Positions 34,326-44,041 of a stretch of DNA of 64,000 bases are shown in pieces. The notes beneath the pieces are model-generated. The model was given only the letters and a program-made list of their open reading frames with translations. It was not told the DNA's origin and searched no databases. A program made the position numbers and the translations under genes. Position 1 is the stretch's first letter, and each line of letters starts with the position of its first letter. The stretch is from Gammaproteobacteria bacterium (GTDB taxonomy: Bacteria > Pseudomonadota > Gammaproteobacteria > Pseudomonadales > Azotimanducaceae_A): NCBI GenBank assembly GCA_012960755.1, contig DUAT01000072.1:236588-300587 (forward strand), in the 5' to 3' direction.

Positions 34326-34847
34326 TTACGCGGGCTGGAGTTCTTTCTTGTAACGCTTGAAGTTTTTCACATAACCCATGGCACTCACCAACAAACCATC
34401 AATCTGTTCCGCCGTCAGTTCACGCACTACCTTTCCAGGTGAACCCATGACAAGAGAGCCGTCGGGGATTACCTTGCCTTCGGGAATCAGGGAATTGGCA
34501 CCGATCAAACAGTTTTTACCAATCCTGGCATGATCCAGAATCACGGCATTGATGCCAATAAGGGAATTGTCACCAATTTCGCAACCATGCACCATGGCCT
34601 TGTGACCTATGGTTACATTCTCGCCAATATGGACCGGAATACCCGCAAAATTATGAATGACGGCCCCGTCCTGGACATTTGAATTATCACCAATGCTGAT
34701 AAAGTCATTGTCGCCCCTGACCACCGCGTTAAACCAGACGCTGACGTTGTTTCCAAGAACGACAGACCCGATAACCGTAGCGTTGTCCGCAACAAAATAG
34801 TCTTCACCCTTAAACTCGACTTTCTGCTCACCCAGGCTGTAAATCAT
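34326..34847 (-). CDS. Gamma-carbonic-anhydrase-like hexapeptide-repeat protein
   Basis: A left-handed beta-helix protein of the YrdA/PaaY/CaiE group, 173 residues, with the hexapeptide pattern throughout (VIGSVVLGNNVSVWFNAVV, IGDNSNVQDGAVIHN, IGENVTIGHKAMVHGCEIG). Three histidines in the HN, GHKAMVHGC positions match the zinc ligands of gamma-class carbonic anhydrases; many homologues bind metal but have no proven anhydrase activity. ATG at 34847. It stands alone, 110 bases upstream of the leuA leader promoter region. Confidence 0.92.
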   Translation of the reverse strand: MIYSLGEQKVEFKGEDYFVADNATVIGSVVLGNNVSVWFNAVVRGDNDFISIGDNSNVQDGAVIHNFAGIPVHIGENVTIGHKAMVHGCEIGDNSLIGINAVILDHARIGKNCLIGANSLIPEGKVIPDGSLVMGSPGKVVRELTAEQIDGLLVSAMGYVKNFKRYKKELQPA

Positions 34848-34942
34848 GGTCTACCTCGTTCCGATAATTCGGCCACGAGCTTACCACAGGCCCGAAATGG
34901 TACTGACTTAACGCCAAAACGCAGGTAGCGTTGAGTTGGTGA

Positions 34943-35557
34943 CTAACGATCCGTGATATCCAGCCCCAAACCATGCACCATGAATTCGAGCAGGATCATC
35001 GCAGTCAAACCCCAGATTTTGAATCCTTCATAGTGATACACCGGCACAACATGCCGTTCTCCATGGCGCTCAATAATATCGGTGTCTGTCCGGGGATCAT
35101 CCAACAAATAGTCCAGGGGGACCTGGAAAATGCTGGAGATTTCATCATCGTTACTTACGAGTTCCACGCCTGCTGGTATCAAACCAACAAAGGGGGTCAC
35201 CTCAAGCCCAAACTTCGAGATAAATGGCCTGAGTTGACAAACAATCTCTACCAGACCGGGGCGCAACCCTATCTCCTCCTCGGACTCACGCAGGGCCGTA
35301 AAAACCAATGATTCATCGGACTCGTCTTTTTTACCGCCGGGCCAGGCGACTTCACCCCCATGGGCATCGAGTTTCGAGGAACGCTGGGTCAGGATCAGCG
35401 CAGGCCTCTCCCTCATCACAATAGGCAACAGCACCGCAGCAAGTTCCCGCTCTACTTTATTTCCAGAGTCAACGGGTTGATAGCTGCTATCAGCAAGGTG
35501 ATAGCTGCTATCAGCAAGGTGATAGCTGCTTAACCGTTTTTTAATCTCGTTGATCAT
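34943..35557 (-). CDS. Nudix hydrolase, NudL (CoA pyrophosphatase)-like
   Basis: A Nudix box is present as GGKKDESDESLVFTALRESE and then EEIGL, with an Asp at the place of the first Glu, which the NudL/CoAse group tolerates. Upstream the UPF0035-type segment VLLPIVMRERPALILTQRS is as in this group, which hydrolyses CoA and its derivatives to 4'-phosphopantetheine. I prefer the ATG at 35557; a TTG at 35578 would add seven residues. The N-terminal 20 residues (SSYHLADSSYHLADSSYQ) come from a 21-bp tandem repeat and do not belong to the Nudix fold. Confidence 0.88.
   Translation of the reverse strand: MINEIKKRLSSYHLADSSYHLADSSYQPVDSGNKVERELAAVLLPIVMRERPALILTQRSSKLDAHGGEVAWPGGKKDESDESLVFTALRESEEEIGLRPGLVEIVCQLRPFISKFGLEVTPFVGLIPAGVELVSNDDEISSIFQVPLDYLLDDPRTDTDIIERHGERHVVPVYHYEGFKIWGLTAMILLEFMVHGLGLDITDR
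35479..35530. repeat. 21-bp tandem repeat in the Nudix gene N-terminus
   Basis: Unit GATAGCTGCTATCAGCAAGGT is 21 bases: identical copies at 35479-35499 and 35500-35520 and a 10-base partial at 35521-35530. Within each unit TAGCTGCTA is nearly palindromic. In frame, it lengthens the protein by seven residues per copy. Confidence 0.9.
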
Positions 35558-35713
35558 GGCGGTCCGCTCTTGTGACAATGCCTCTGAAGAAAAGTCGCGT
35601 GAACCTTAACAGAATCACGATGGCCAATCGCAATTAATGAACCGTTGCCTGCTTTTTGATGTGAAAAAACAGGCTGATGATTCTGTGCCGGATATGCGTA
35701 TATACTGTTCGAC

Positions 35714-36268
35714 ATGAAATTTTGCAGCAACTGTGGGAATACTGTCTCCCAAATAATCCCCGAGGGTGACAACCGTCCCAGATATGTTTGTGATCAGTGT
35801 CACCACATTCACTATCAAAACCCTCGTGTCATTGCCGGGTGTCTACCAATTTATGAAGATAAGGTTTTGCTCTGCAAACGGGCGATCGATCCCCGCGCTG
35901 GATTCTGGACATTGCCTGCTGGTTTCCTGGAGAACCATGAAACTGTAATCGAAGGTGCATTGAGAGAAACACGTGAGGAGGCCAACGCCAATACTGAAAT
36001 CGACGCGTTATATACAGTGTTCAGCCTGCCTCATATATCCCAGGTGTACATGTTCTTTCGCGCCCGATTAGCGGACCAGAATTTTAGCGCCGGTGCAGAA
36101 TCGTTAGATGTCCGGCTGTTTTCAGAAGACGACATCCCCTGGGATGAACTCGCCTTTCCAGTGATCACAGACACATTGAAGTATTTCTTTGAAGACAGAC
36201 TGACACAGAACTATCCTGCGCGTTACGAAGAGATTATTCGGCCGTTAAAGAAAACAGAGGTTAACTGA
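35714..36268 (+). CDS. Nudix hydrolase with N-terminal zinc ribbon
   Basis: Starts MKFCSNCGN with a second CDQC pair (around 27-30), a four-cysteine zinc ribbon of the Nudix_N_2 type, followed by the Nudix domain with box [20 protein letters not shown]. The 184-residue size and order match a group annotated as ADP-ribose or NADH pyrophosphatase-like; the true substrate is unknown. Divergent from the NudL-like gene and tail-to-tail with purL, whose coding end it overlaps by eight bases. Confidence 0.9.
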   Translation: MKFCSNCGNTVSQIIPEGDNRPRYVCDQCHHIHYQNPRVIAGCLPIYEDKVLLCKRAIDPRAGFWTLPAGFLENHETVIEGALRETREEANANTEIDALYTVFSLPHISQVYMFFRARLADQNFSAGAESLDVRLFSEDDIPWDELAFPVITDTLKYFFEDRLTQNYPARYEEIIRPLKKTEVN

Positions 36269-39200
36269 CCCAAACCCGCGCATTACGGAACATACGCATC
36301 CAGGGGCTGTCTTCTTGCCAATCTGCCGGGTGCCATGAATTCTGCACAGTACGATAGACCCGTTCCGGATGGGGCATCATCACGGTAAATCGGCCGTCAT
36401 CATTCGTCAGACCTGAAATGCCCCGGGGCGAACCGTTGGGGTTCATGGGATAGGTTTCAGTGAATGCAATATCGTGATCGACAAAACGAACCGCAACCTG
36501 CCCGCTATCAATCAGTTTGTCAGCGCCTGCCGAATCAATCTCAGCCCGGCCTTCTCCGTGGGAAACGGCGATAGGTATATGCGAGCCTGCCATACCGGCA
36601 AACATCAGCGAAGTCGTTTCCTGAATCTGGACCAGGGAAAACCGCGCTTCAAACTGTTCTGATCGATTGGTAACAAACCTGGGCCACTGCTGCGCGCCAG
36701 GAATCAGGTCTTTTAAAGAAGCCATCATCTGGCAACCATTACAAACTCCGAGGCCGAAGGTATCCTGTCGATTGAAGAACTGTTGAAATTCATCCCGCGC
36801 CCGGGAGTTAAAAAGAATCGACTTGGCCCAGCCCTCGCCTGCCCCCAGTACATCCCCGTAGGAGAAACCTCCACAAGCCACAATCCCCTTGAACCGATCC
36901 AGACGAACGGACCCTTTAAGTATCTCAGACATATGAACATCAATCGTGTCAAATCCGGCACGGTGAAATACCGCCGCCATTTCAACCTGACTGTTAACCC
37001 CCTGTTCCCTGAGCACGGCAATACCCGGCCTCGACCCTTTAGCGACATAGGGCGCAGCAATATCTTCATTAACATCAAAGGTAACTTTCGCAGACAAGCC
37101 CGGATCGAGATCATTATCATGGCTGGCGAACTCCTCATCGGCACAGTCAGGATTGTCTCGTAAGCGCTGAATATGATAACTGGTTTCACTCCAGCGTTTC
37201 TGCAACACGGCCCGGGTTTCAGCAAAGACCTGCTCTGCGCCCTGGATTACTACAATCTGTTGTCGGGTTGTTGGTATGCCTATGGGTTGGCAAACCAGAC
37301 CCAGGTTGTTAAAGGCCTTGATGACACTGTCCTGATCGGTTTTGGTAACCTGCAAAATCCCACCCAGTTCTTCATTGAACAAGGCGCTTATCAAATCATC
37401 ATCTTCCTTAAGGCTGATTTCCACGCCACACCGGGAAGCAAACGCCATTTCAACAATGCTGACGAACGCACCCCCATCCGACCGGTCATGGTAGGCAATA
37501 ATTTTCTTACGAATTTCCGCTGACTGCATGATGTCGAAAAAGTTTTTCAGCGCCTGCGCACTGTCGACATCTGGCGCATCATCTCCCATCTCACCGAAAC
37601 ACTGGGCCAAAATAGAACCACCCATCCGTTTTTGGCCCAGGTCAACCAGTAACAGCACGCTACCTTCCAGTTCATTGAGCTGAGGTGTCAACGTATCTCG
37701 CACATCAGAGACCGGGGCAAATGCCGATACGATCAGTGACATAGGTGAAGTGACGGTTTTTTCCTGCCAGCGGGTTTGCATGGACATGGAGTCCTTACCG
37801 ACGGGGATGCAAATACCCAGGGCCGGACAAAGATCCAACCCAACCGCTGCAACGGTTTTGTACAGATTCGCATCTTCACCGGGATGGCCAACAGCCGCCA
37901 TCCAGTTCGCCGAGAGTTTTACATCCTCTATGCGCTCTATTTTTGCCGCCAGCAGATTAGTCAATGCCTCACCCACTGCCATCTTCCCCGAAGCCGCACC
38001 GTCCAACAATGCGACTGGGGTGCGCTCTCCCATCGACATAGCTTCACCAAAATACCCGGTATAGCTGTTAGTTGAAATCGCAACATCCGCCACCGGCACC
38101 TGCCAGGGTCCAATCATCTGGTCACGGGACACCATACCGCCAACGCTTCGATCACCAATCGTGATCAAAAAGTTCTTCGCAGCAACAGTTGGGTGACCGA
38201 TAACGCAATGAATCGCCTCGGACAATTCAACACCAGTGGCGCCGCGCAGCGGTAATGCGTTGACCTGCCTTGTGGTCGCGTTTTTGTGCATGCGGGGCGC
38301 CTTGCCGAACAGAATCGACATTGGCAGGTCAACAGGATTTGCATCCAGCAACGTGTCACTGACCAGCAGGTGTGAGTCACTAACGGCGGTTCCCACTATA
38401 GCGAAAGGACAACGTTCTTTTTCACAAATGTCCTGGAACTGATCCAGGTTGTCGCCAGCGACGGCGAGAACATATCGTTCCTGGGCTTCATTGCACCATA
38501 TCTCCAATGGCGACATTCCCGGTTCGTCGTTGGGAACTTCACGCAAGCTGAAATTGCCACCCACACCGCCATCCTTCACCAGTTCCGGCAATGCGTTGGA
38601 TAGTCCTCCGGCGCCCACATCATGGATGAACTGAATCGGATTGTTCTCACCCAGTTGCCAGCACTGGTCGATGACTTCCTGACAGCGGTGTTCAATTTCC
38701 GGATTTCCCCTTTGCACACTGGCAAAGTCCAGTTCGGCGTCACTCGCACCTGTTGCCATGGATGAGGCAGCACCACCACCCAGGCCAATCAACATGGCCG
38801 GGCCGCCCAACACAATCAGTGAGGCGCCGGGATCAATGAGTTTCTGTTCGACATGATCGGCTCGAATATTGCCCAAGCCGCCTGCAATCATGATGGGTTT
38901 GTGATAGCCCCTGATTTCATTGTCGAAATCCATCTCGAAAACGCGAAAATAGCCGCAGATATTGGGTCGTCCAAATTCGTTGTTAAATGCAGCACCACCA
39001 ATCGGCCCCTGAATCATAATATCCAGGGCACTGGCAATTCGATCGGGTTTGCCATTGTCTGTTTCCCACGGCTCCAAATGACCGGGGATTTTCAGGTTTG
39101 AGACACTGTACCCGGTCAGCCCCACTTTTGGTTTCGAACCGCGGCCTACTGCACCCTCATCTCTTATCTCGCCACCGGACCCCGTCGCAGCACCGGGGAA

Positions 39201-40136
39201 AGGCGCGATGGCGGTCGGATGGTTGTGCGTTTCCACCTTCATTAGTATGTGGATGTCTTCTTCGTGATACTGGTACTGGCGACTCTTCGGGTCGGGATAA
39301 AAACGCTCTCCCTTGTTGCCCACAATAACCGACGCATTGTCCTCGTAGGCACTTAACACACCATCACCATTGGTTTTGTGAAAGGTGTTCTGGATCATAT
39401 CCATAAGCGAATGGGGCTGCTCCTCTCCGTCCAGGGTCCAGCTGGCACGGAATGTTTTGTGCCGACAGTGTTCAGAATTGGCCTGGGCAAACATCATCAG
39501 TTCAACGTCGGTTGGATCACGACCGAGGGATTGAAACGCCTCGACCAGGTACTCAATTTCGTCATCGGCTAATGCCATACCGAGTTGGCTATTGGCTTTT
39601 CCAAGCGCTGAAGCCCCTTCGGTCAATACCGGCACCGTGGCAAGATGCCTGGCCTTTTCAACTCGAAACAGTGCCTGGGCAGTTTCCATATCATCGAACA
39701 CAGCTTCTACCATGCGATCATGAATCAACGCATCAATGCTCGCTTTTGTACCGGCATTGAGAGGTTCGCCACTGGACCTGATAAAAAAGGCTATACCGCG
39801 TTCGACCCGTTTAACCTTCGACAGCCCGCAAATCCGCAGGATGTCCGTGGCTTTGGAACTCCAGGGAGAGATTGTTCCCGGCCTTGGCACCACCAGGCGA
39901 AACCAATCGACGTTTTCTGCATCCTCTTCTTCCGCGTCGTCCACGCTGTCAGCTGCCGGACCATAGGTCAGTACGGTTTTCAGCACGGTAAGTTCGTCGC
40001 CATCAAGATCGCCAGTCAGTTCGCAGAAATGGACAAAGCGAGTCCTGATACCGGTGATCTCATTCAACTGAAGATCGTCGAGGAGTTTTTTGATTCTAAA
40101 ATCAGAAAGTGCCGGTGCGCCGAGCAAACGCAGCAT
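36261..40136 (-). CDS. purL: Phosphoribosylformylglycinamidine synthase, single-chain PurL
   Basis: The large ATP- and glutamine-dependent enzyme of purine synthesis step 4. All parts are present in one 1291-residue chain: N-terminal PurS-like domain, linker ([21 protein letters not shown]), two AIRS-type synthetase halves ([83 protein letters not shown]) and a C-terminal glutaminase with the nucleophile in [11 protein letters not shown] and [11 protein letters not shown] at 40136. The 3' end overlaps the zinc-ribbon Nudix gene by eight bases. Confidence 0.98.
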   Translation of the reverse strand: MLRLLGAPALSDFRIKKLLDDLQLNEITGIRTRFVHFCELTGDLDGDELTVLKTVLTYGPAADSVDDAEEEDAENVDWFRLVVPRPGTISPWSSKATDILRICGLSKVKRVERGIAFFIRSSGEPLNAGTKASIDALIHDRMVEAVFDDMETAQALFRVEKARHLATVPVLTEGASALGKANSQLGMALADDEIEYLVEAFQSLGRDPTDVELMMFAQANSEHCRHKTFRASWTLDGEEQPHSLMDMIQNTFHKTNGDGVLSAYEDNASVIVGNKGERFYPDPKSRQYQYHEEDIHILMKVETHNHPTAIAPFPGAATGSGGEIRDEGAVGRGSKPKVGLTGYSVSNLKIPGHLEPWETDNGKPDRIASALDIMIQGPIGGAAFNNEFGRPNICGYFRVFEMDFDNEIRGYHKPIMIAGGLGNIRADHVEQKLIDPGASLIVLGGPAMLIGLGGGAASSMATGASDAELDFASVQRGNPEIEHRCQEVIDQCWQLGENNPIQFIHDVGAGGLSNALPELVKDGGVGGNFSLREVPNDEPGMSPLEIWCNEAQERYVLAVAGDNLDQFQDICEKERCPFAIVGTAVSDSHLLVSDTLLDANPVDLPMSILFGKAPRMHKNATTRQVNALPLRGATGVELSEAIHCVIGHPTVAAKNFLITIGDRSVGGMVSRDQMIGPWQVPVADVAISTNSYTGYFGEAMSMGERTPVALLDGAASGKMAVGEALTNLLAAKIERIEDVKLSANWMAAVGHPGEDANLYKTVAAVGLDLCPALGICIPVGKDSMSMQTRWQEKTVTSPMSLIVSAFAPVSDVRDTLTPQLNELEGSVLLLVDLGQKRMGGSILAQCFGEMGDDAPDVDSAQALKNFFDIMQSAEIRKKIIAYHDRSDGGAFVSIVEMAFASRCGVEISLKEDDDLISALFNEELGGILQVTKTDQDSVIKAFNNLGLVCQPIGIPTTRQQIVVIQGAEQVFAETRAVLQKRWSETSYHIQRLRDNPDCADEEFASHDNDLDPGLSAKVTFDVNEDIAAPYVAKGSRPGIAVLREQGVNSQVEMAAVFHRAGFDTIDVHMSEILKGSVRLDRFKGIVACGGFSYGDVLGAGEGWAKSILFNSRARDEFQQFFNRQDTFGLGVCNGCQMMASLKDLIPGAQQWPRFVTNRSEQFEARFSLVQIQETTSLMFAGMAGSHIPIAVSHGEGRAEIDSAGADKLIDSGQVAVRFVDHDIAFTETYPMNPNGSPRGISGLTNDDGRFTVMMPHPERVYRTVQNSWHPADWQEDSPWMRMFRNARVWVS

Positions 40137-40156
40137 TAATTTTCTCCCTTCTCTTT

Positions 40157-40237
40157 AGTAAAGAGGTTCAATAAAAGGTTTCAGTAAAGAAGTTCAATGA
40201 TGTTCGCTGATGTTCATGGATGTCCATTGATGTCCAA
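40157..40237. repeat. Short direct repeats upstream of purL
   Basis: AGTAAAGAGGTTCAAT (40157-40172) recurs with one change at 40183-40198, and TGATGTTC/TGATGTCC-like units of ten to twelve bases are repeated four times over 40198-40237. They fill most of the purL-tadA gap. Confidence 0.6.
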
Positions 40238-40255
40238 TACAGTCTACAAACGAGA

Positions 40256-40771
40256 TCAACTTCGCCTTGTCTTAAAAAAAGCGTGCATCTTTTCTGCGGC
40301 TTCTGTTTCACAAACCCCTGCCATCACATCCACCCTATGATTCACAGACGGGTTCGACAGAACATGGATACTGGAATCAACCGCACCAGCCCTGGGTTCC
40401 CTGGCACCGTAAATTAACCTGGCAATCCTCGCATGAATTAACGCACCGGCACACATGGTACAAGGTTCAATGGTGACATAGAGTTCTGCATCTACAATTC
40501 GATAGTTCTGGCACCTTCGTGCCGCATCCCTTAGCGCGACGATCTCCGCATGTGCCGAAGGATCATGGCTGCTGATTACCTGGTTGTAACCTTCGCCGAT
40601 AATCTCATTGTTACGAACGACAACCGCACCGACAGGCACCTCGCCACTATTACCGGCCTTGTCAGCCAGTCGTAACGCAGTTTGCATCCATTGCTCAGCG
40701 CGGCCCCGGGATCTGTCGCTCATGGACTGTTCACTCGCGGATCGTTCCTGGTTACTGATCAGGTTCTTCAT
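40256..40771 (-). CDS. tadA: tRNA-specific adenosine deaminase TadA
   Basis: Converts A34 of tRNA-Arg(ACG) to inosine. The zinc site is complete: HAEIVALRDAAR (His and the proton-shuttling Glu) and EPCTMCAGALIHARI (two Cys), with GAREPRAGAVDS nearby. 171 residues from the ATG at 40771, which lies inside the end of the gcvR-like gene (20-base overlap); the ATG at 40723 (MSDRSRGRAEQWM) is an alternative closer to the usual length. Confidence 0.96.
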   Translation of the reverse strand: MKNLISNQERSASEQSMSDRSRGRAEQWMQTALRLADKAGNSGEVPVGAVVVRNNEIIGEGYNQVISSHDPSAHAEIVALRDAARRCQNYRIVDAELYVTIEPCTMCAGALIHARIARLIYGAREPRAGAVDSSIHVLSNPSVNHRVDVMAGVCETEAAEKMHAFFKTRRS

Positions 40772-41276
40772 CCAGTAATATGTCTATTCCCAGATCATCA
40801 GCTACTCTGTCCAACAGTTCGGCAATAACGCGCCAGTCCATCTCAAAAGGAACTTCAATATTCGCGTCCGCTGAGAAGGTCAGTTCACCGCTCATGGGCG
40901 CCGCTGCGATGTTGGTTTCCATCTCGACCACATTGGCAACATGCTTCTCCAGCGCTCGGGTGACATCATGCAGAATACCTGGCCGATCCGGCCCAACAAT
41001 ATTCAGACCAAGCACACGGGTATTCTTAACTTCAGTGTCGGTCTCTGCTTCTTCGACCAGGGAAGAAATACCCTCAAGATTCTCAAGTGCATATCTCAGT
41101 ATATCAAAGTGCTCTTTTTCGACCTCAATCACCGCCACGCCAGCAAAACGATTCGCCAATTGGCTCATCCTGCTCTCAAGCCAGTTACCATGGTTGCTGT
41201 TAACCACGTCACTGATGCTACGCACGAGACCCGGCTTATCATTGCCGATAAAACTGATTACCAGGTTACGCTTCAT
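40752..41276 (-). CDS. GcvR-like tandem ACT-domain protein
   Basis: Two ACT domains: NLVISFIGNDKPGLVRSISD at the start and VLGLNIVGPDRPGILHDVTR in the middle, a layout like GcvR, which binds glycine and holds back GcvA at the glycine-cleavage operon. No DNA-binding domain. 174 residues, about the family length. A TATAAT box lies upstream on this strand (41334-41329). No gcv genes are in the window, so regulation of that operon is an assumption from the family. Confidence 0.85.
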   Translation of the reverse strand: MKRNLVISFIGNDKPGLVRSISDVVNSNHGNWLESRMSQLANRFAGVAVIEVEKEHFDILRYALENLEGISSLVEEAETDTEVKNTRVLGLNIVGPDRPGILHDVTRALEKHVANVVEMETNIAAAPMSGELTFSADANIEVPFEMDWRVIAELLDRVADDLGIDILLDEEPDQ

Positions 41277-41487
41277 ACCGTCTCTCTTTGTTTATCCAAT
41301 TTACAGTGACTCAGTTTATACCCGCTCGATTATAAACGGATGTCTCCAGAACTTCTTGCTGAAGCGATTCGATTACCGTTTTGATTCGATTTGTTGCGCC
41401 ATGCGGGCAGGACTAGCTATTCTTCCCTGGCAAAGCAAATAAGTGATGTAACTGAGCCATATCAGACCAGGCGGGATCCTGGTAACC

Positions 41488-41500
41488 GGGGACAGATCAG
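41488..41500. repeat. GGGGACAGATCAG motif
   Basis: Third copy of the intergenic GGGG(A/T)CAGA motif (see 8525 and 32084), in the 268-base gap between the GcvR-like gene and the small regulator gene. Confidence 0.25.
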
Positions 41501-41544
41501 CTATCGGCTAATTGCAAGGTTTTGAGTTATGAGCATGCTTTTCG

Positions 41545-41751
41545 TTATTCATAGTTAAACACACTTTCCAGTGTCGCCTTAAATACGTTTGAAATTTTGA
41601 AAGCAACTTCCAGTGATGGGGAGTATTTATCTTTTTCAATTGCTATTACAGTTTGACGAGTTACGCCAACTTTATCTGCTAAAGTTTGTTGAGACATTTC
41701 TCCTGCCTCAAACCTCAATCTTCTAACGTTGTTACTTAATCTCTTAGGCAA
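41545..41751 (-). CDS. Small XRE-family (Cro/CI-type) transcription regulator
   Basis: A 68-residue single-domain helix-turn-helix protein: MPKRLSNNVRRLRFEAGEMS, then QQTLADKVGVTRQTVIAIEK with the recognition helix, and a short tail SPSLEVAFKISNVFKATLESVFNYE. The size and the QTV..IE.DKYSPSLE pattern fit the small stand-alone XRE group that is paired with a membrane protein gene. The TTG at 41751 is the start: AAAGGAA precedes it, and it follows the TAA of the membrane gene by one base. AT-rich compared with its neighbours, so possibly acquired. Confidence 0.85.
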   Translation of the reverse strand: MPKRLSNNVRRLRFEAGEMSQQTLADKVGVTRQTVIAIEKDKYSPSLEVAFKISNVFKATLESVFNYE

Positions 41752-41752
41752 C

Positions 41753-42211
41753 TTATATTCCTTTACGATAATAATAAAGTTGGGTAACAAAACCAATCAC
41801 TTCTGCTAAAACAAAGAATAGTAGTAGCAAGTGGGCTAAGTAGGTGGGAGATGTAAAGATAAGATTATGATAAAAATTAAACCGGGTTCCTGATCCTTCA
41901 ATTATAAGATGAAATAAAAGAAACCAAACGCCAATACACAAAGTCCAATAACCATTTCGATGAGAGGCGATCTCTATGAGTTTATCTCTCTCATCCTCTG
42001 TTTCTTTTCTATTTCTCATAGCAATAAAAGATTGAATAACAATCTCTAGGATTACAATGAGGATAACGGCACCAATAAGATCGCTAACATTGAGTTGTTG
42101 ATTCACAGTCAATGTTAAATTGGCAAAAACGTGATAAAAATACCACCCAAATATGAGTAGAGTAGCCCCCAGGGAGGCAATTATACTTTTCTCTTTAAAG
42201 GAAAAATCCAT
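41753..42211 (-). CDS. Small four-helix membrane protein paired with the XRE regulator
   Basis: 152 residues with four hydrophobic segments: SIIASLGATLLIFGWYFYHV, LIGAVILIVILEIVIQSFIA, YWTLCIGVWFLLFHLII, YLAHLLLLFFVLAEVIGF. A charged loop (RNRKETEDERDKLIEIASHRN) links helices two and three, a pattern common in small membrane proteins co-encoded with XRE regulators in many bacteria and archaea. Function unknown. The ATG at 42211 lies only about ten bases from a possible -10 box, so the mRNA may be almost leaderless. First gene of the two-gene unit. Confidence 0.8.
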   Translation of the reverse strand: MDFSFKEKSIIASLGATLLIFGWYFYHVFANLTLTVNQQLNVSDLIGAVILIVILEIVIQSFIAMRNRKETEDERDKLIEIASHRNGYWTLCIGVWFLLFHLIIEGSGTRFNFYHNLIFTSPTYLAHLLLLFFVLAEVIGFVTQLYYYRKGI

Positions 42212-42220
42212 GGTAATTTC

Positions 42221-42261
42221 ATGTATAAATATTTTTACATAATGTAAAATATGTTTTACAT
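42221..42261. promoter_or_regulatory. Two tandem 20-bp palindromes, likely operators of the XRE gene pair
   Basis: ATGTATAAATATTTTTACAT (42221-42240) and ATGTAAAATATGTTTTACAT (42242-42261) are both inverted repeats with ATGTA...TACAT ends, spaced 21 bases apart (two helix turns). They cover the probable -35/-10 region of the membrane-protein gene, so the co-encoded XRE protein is the natural candidate to bind them and repress its own operon. Confidence 0.65.
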
Positions 42262-42283
42262 GTAGTCAAGGGGTATTTAGACT

Positions 42284-43927
42284 TTATTCCCACTCAATGG
42301 TAGCAGGCGGTTTGCTTGAAATATCATAGGTAACTCGCGAGATACCTGCAATTTCGTTAATGATGCGACCGGATACCTTTTCGAGGAATTCATAGGGCAG
42401 GTGCGCCCAGCGGGCCGTCATGAAATCTATAGTTTCAACCGCACGCAGGGCAATCACGTACTCATAGCGCCGTGCATCGCCCACGACACCCACCGATTTC
42501 ACCGGCAGAAAAACTGCAAAGGCCTGGCTGACCTTGTCGTAAAGCCCCGCGTTTCGCAGTTCCTGGATGAAGATGTCATCGGCCTGGCGTAACAGGTCTG
42601 CATACTCTTTCGATACCGGTCCAAGAATGCGAACCCCAAGCCCGGGTCCGGGGAAAGGGTGCCTGAATACAATTTCGTCCGTTAAACCGAGTTCGATACC
42701 GATCTTCCTGACCTCGTCCTTGAATAGTTCCCGTAGTGGCTCTACCAGTTCCAGTTTCATCGTCTCTGGCAAGCCACCAACGTTGTGATGGGACTTGATG
42801 ACATGTGCCTTACCATCCTTGTGACCGGCAGACTCAATTACATCGGGATAAATCGTACCCTGGGCGAGGAACTGCACGTCCTGAATCTTGTGGGACTCTT
42901 CCTCGAAGACTTCAATGAACGTGTTACCAATTATTTTCCGTTTCGCTTCCGGATCACTCACGCCACTGAGCTTTTTCAGGAACAGATCTTCTGCATCGAC
43001 CGCGATAATATTCAGGTCAAATACATTGTCAGACCCCTTACCGAGCATATCGATCACCTGCTGACCTTCATTCAAACGTAGCAGGCCATTGTCGACGAAC
43101 ACACAAGTCAGCTGATCGCCTATGGCCCGTGACAGGAGAGCCGCAACCACGGATGAATCTACCCCGCCGGAAAGTCCAAGCAGCACATGCCTGTCGCCAA
43201 CCTGCTGGCGAATATCGGCGACCAGATCCTCGACAATATTCGCCGGTGTCCAAAGACATTCACACTGGCAGATAACTTTGATAAATCGATCCAGGATCGC
43301 CATTCCCTGGATTGTGTTGTTAACCTCCGGATGAAACTGCACACCATAATAACCGCGAGATTCATCACACATGGCTGCGTACTCAGTGGTATCTGTACTC
43401 GCCAGTTGTTTGAAGCCCGGCGGCAGTTCAACCACCTTGTCACCGTGGCTCATCCACACATCAAGAAAGCTGCTGTCGCCTTCTTTGCCGTCCTCAATAT
43501 TGCGAAACAGCTCACCGGGTTGCCGGACGCAGACCCGCGCATAACCGAATTCCTGTTCCGCGGACCCCTCAACCTTGCCGCCCAGTTGCAATGCCATGGT
43601 CTGCATGCCGTAGCAGATCCCGAGCACGGGCACCGCCAGGTCGAAGATATGTTGCGGCACGCGGTGGGTATCATCTTTGGTGACCGACTCAGGCCCCCCG
43701 GAGAGGATCACTGCACTGGGATTGAAATCATCCGTTGCGGCCTGGTCGATATCAAAAACACGAATCTCACAGTAGACGCCAATTTCGCGAACCCGACGGG
43801 CAATCAATTGCGTATATTGGGAACCAAAATCAAGGATTAGAATTTTTTCAGCGTGAATATTGTGGTCAGATTGGCTGGGACTGTTTGAAGTAGATCGCGA
43901 AGTAGAATGCGATTCAGAATGGGTCAT
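42284..43927 (-). CDS. guaA: GMP synthase (glutamine-hydrolysing)
   Basis: Turns XMP into GMP. The N-terminal class I glutaminase starts [20 protein letters not shown], with the nucleophile in [12 protein letters not shown] and the His/Glu of [11 protein letters not shown]. The ATP-pyrophosphatase has [17 protein letters not shown], and the dimerisation domain ends [11 protein letters not shown] as in all members. 547 residues; about 20 more than usual because of a Ser/His-rich N-terminal tail ([20 protein letters not shown]) before the conserved start. guaB, usually beside it, is not in the window. Confidence 0.98.
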   Translation of the reverse strand: MTHSESHSTSRSTSNSPSQSDHNIHAEKILILDFGSQYTQLIARRVREIGVYCEIRVFDIDQAATDDFNPSAVILSGGPESVTKDDTHRVPQHIFDLAVPVLGICYGMQTMALQLGGKVEGSAEQEFGYARVCVRQPGELFRNIEDGKEGDSSFLDVWMSHGDKVVELPPGFKQLASTDTTEYAAMCDESRGYYGVQFHPEVNNTIQGMAILDRFIKVICQCECLWTPANIVEDLVADIRQQVGDRHVLLGLSGGVDSSVVAALLSRAIGDQLTCVFVDNGLLRLNEGQQVIDMLGKGSDNVFDLNIIAVDAEDLFLKKLSGVSDPEAKRKIIGNTFIEVFEEESHKIQDVQFLAQGTIYPDVIESAGHKDGKAHVIKSHHNVGGLPETMKLELVEPLRELFKDEVRKIGIELGLTDEIVFRHPFPGPGLGVRILGPVSKEYADLLRQADDIFIQELRNAGLYDKVSQAFAVFLPVKSVGVVGDARRYEYVIALRAVETIDFMTARWAHLPYEFLEKVSGRIINEIAGISRVTYDISSKPPATIEWE

Positions 43928-44041
43928 GGATTTCAGCAGGCCACAAAGGAACGCATTATACCTATCCGATTTTTTTATGCGACTGCCTTTTTGGGTTATC
44001 CTGATGCTCTCAAATCAACGACCGCGGTAAGCAGATAATTT

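Noticed and set aside
40780..41442. 220-codon plus-strand frame opposite the GcvR-like gene
   Set aside because: Ser/Thr-rich shadow of a clear tandem ACT-domain gene on the other strand.
43187..43840. 217-codon plus-strand frame opposite guaA
   Set aside because: Antisense shadow of a strongly conserved gene; no motif and no ribosome binding site.
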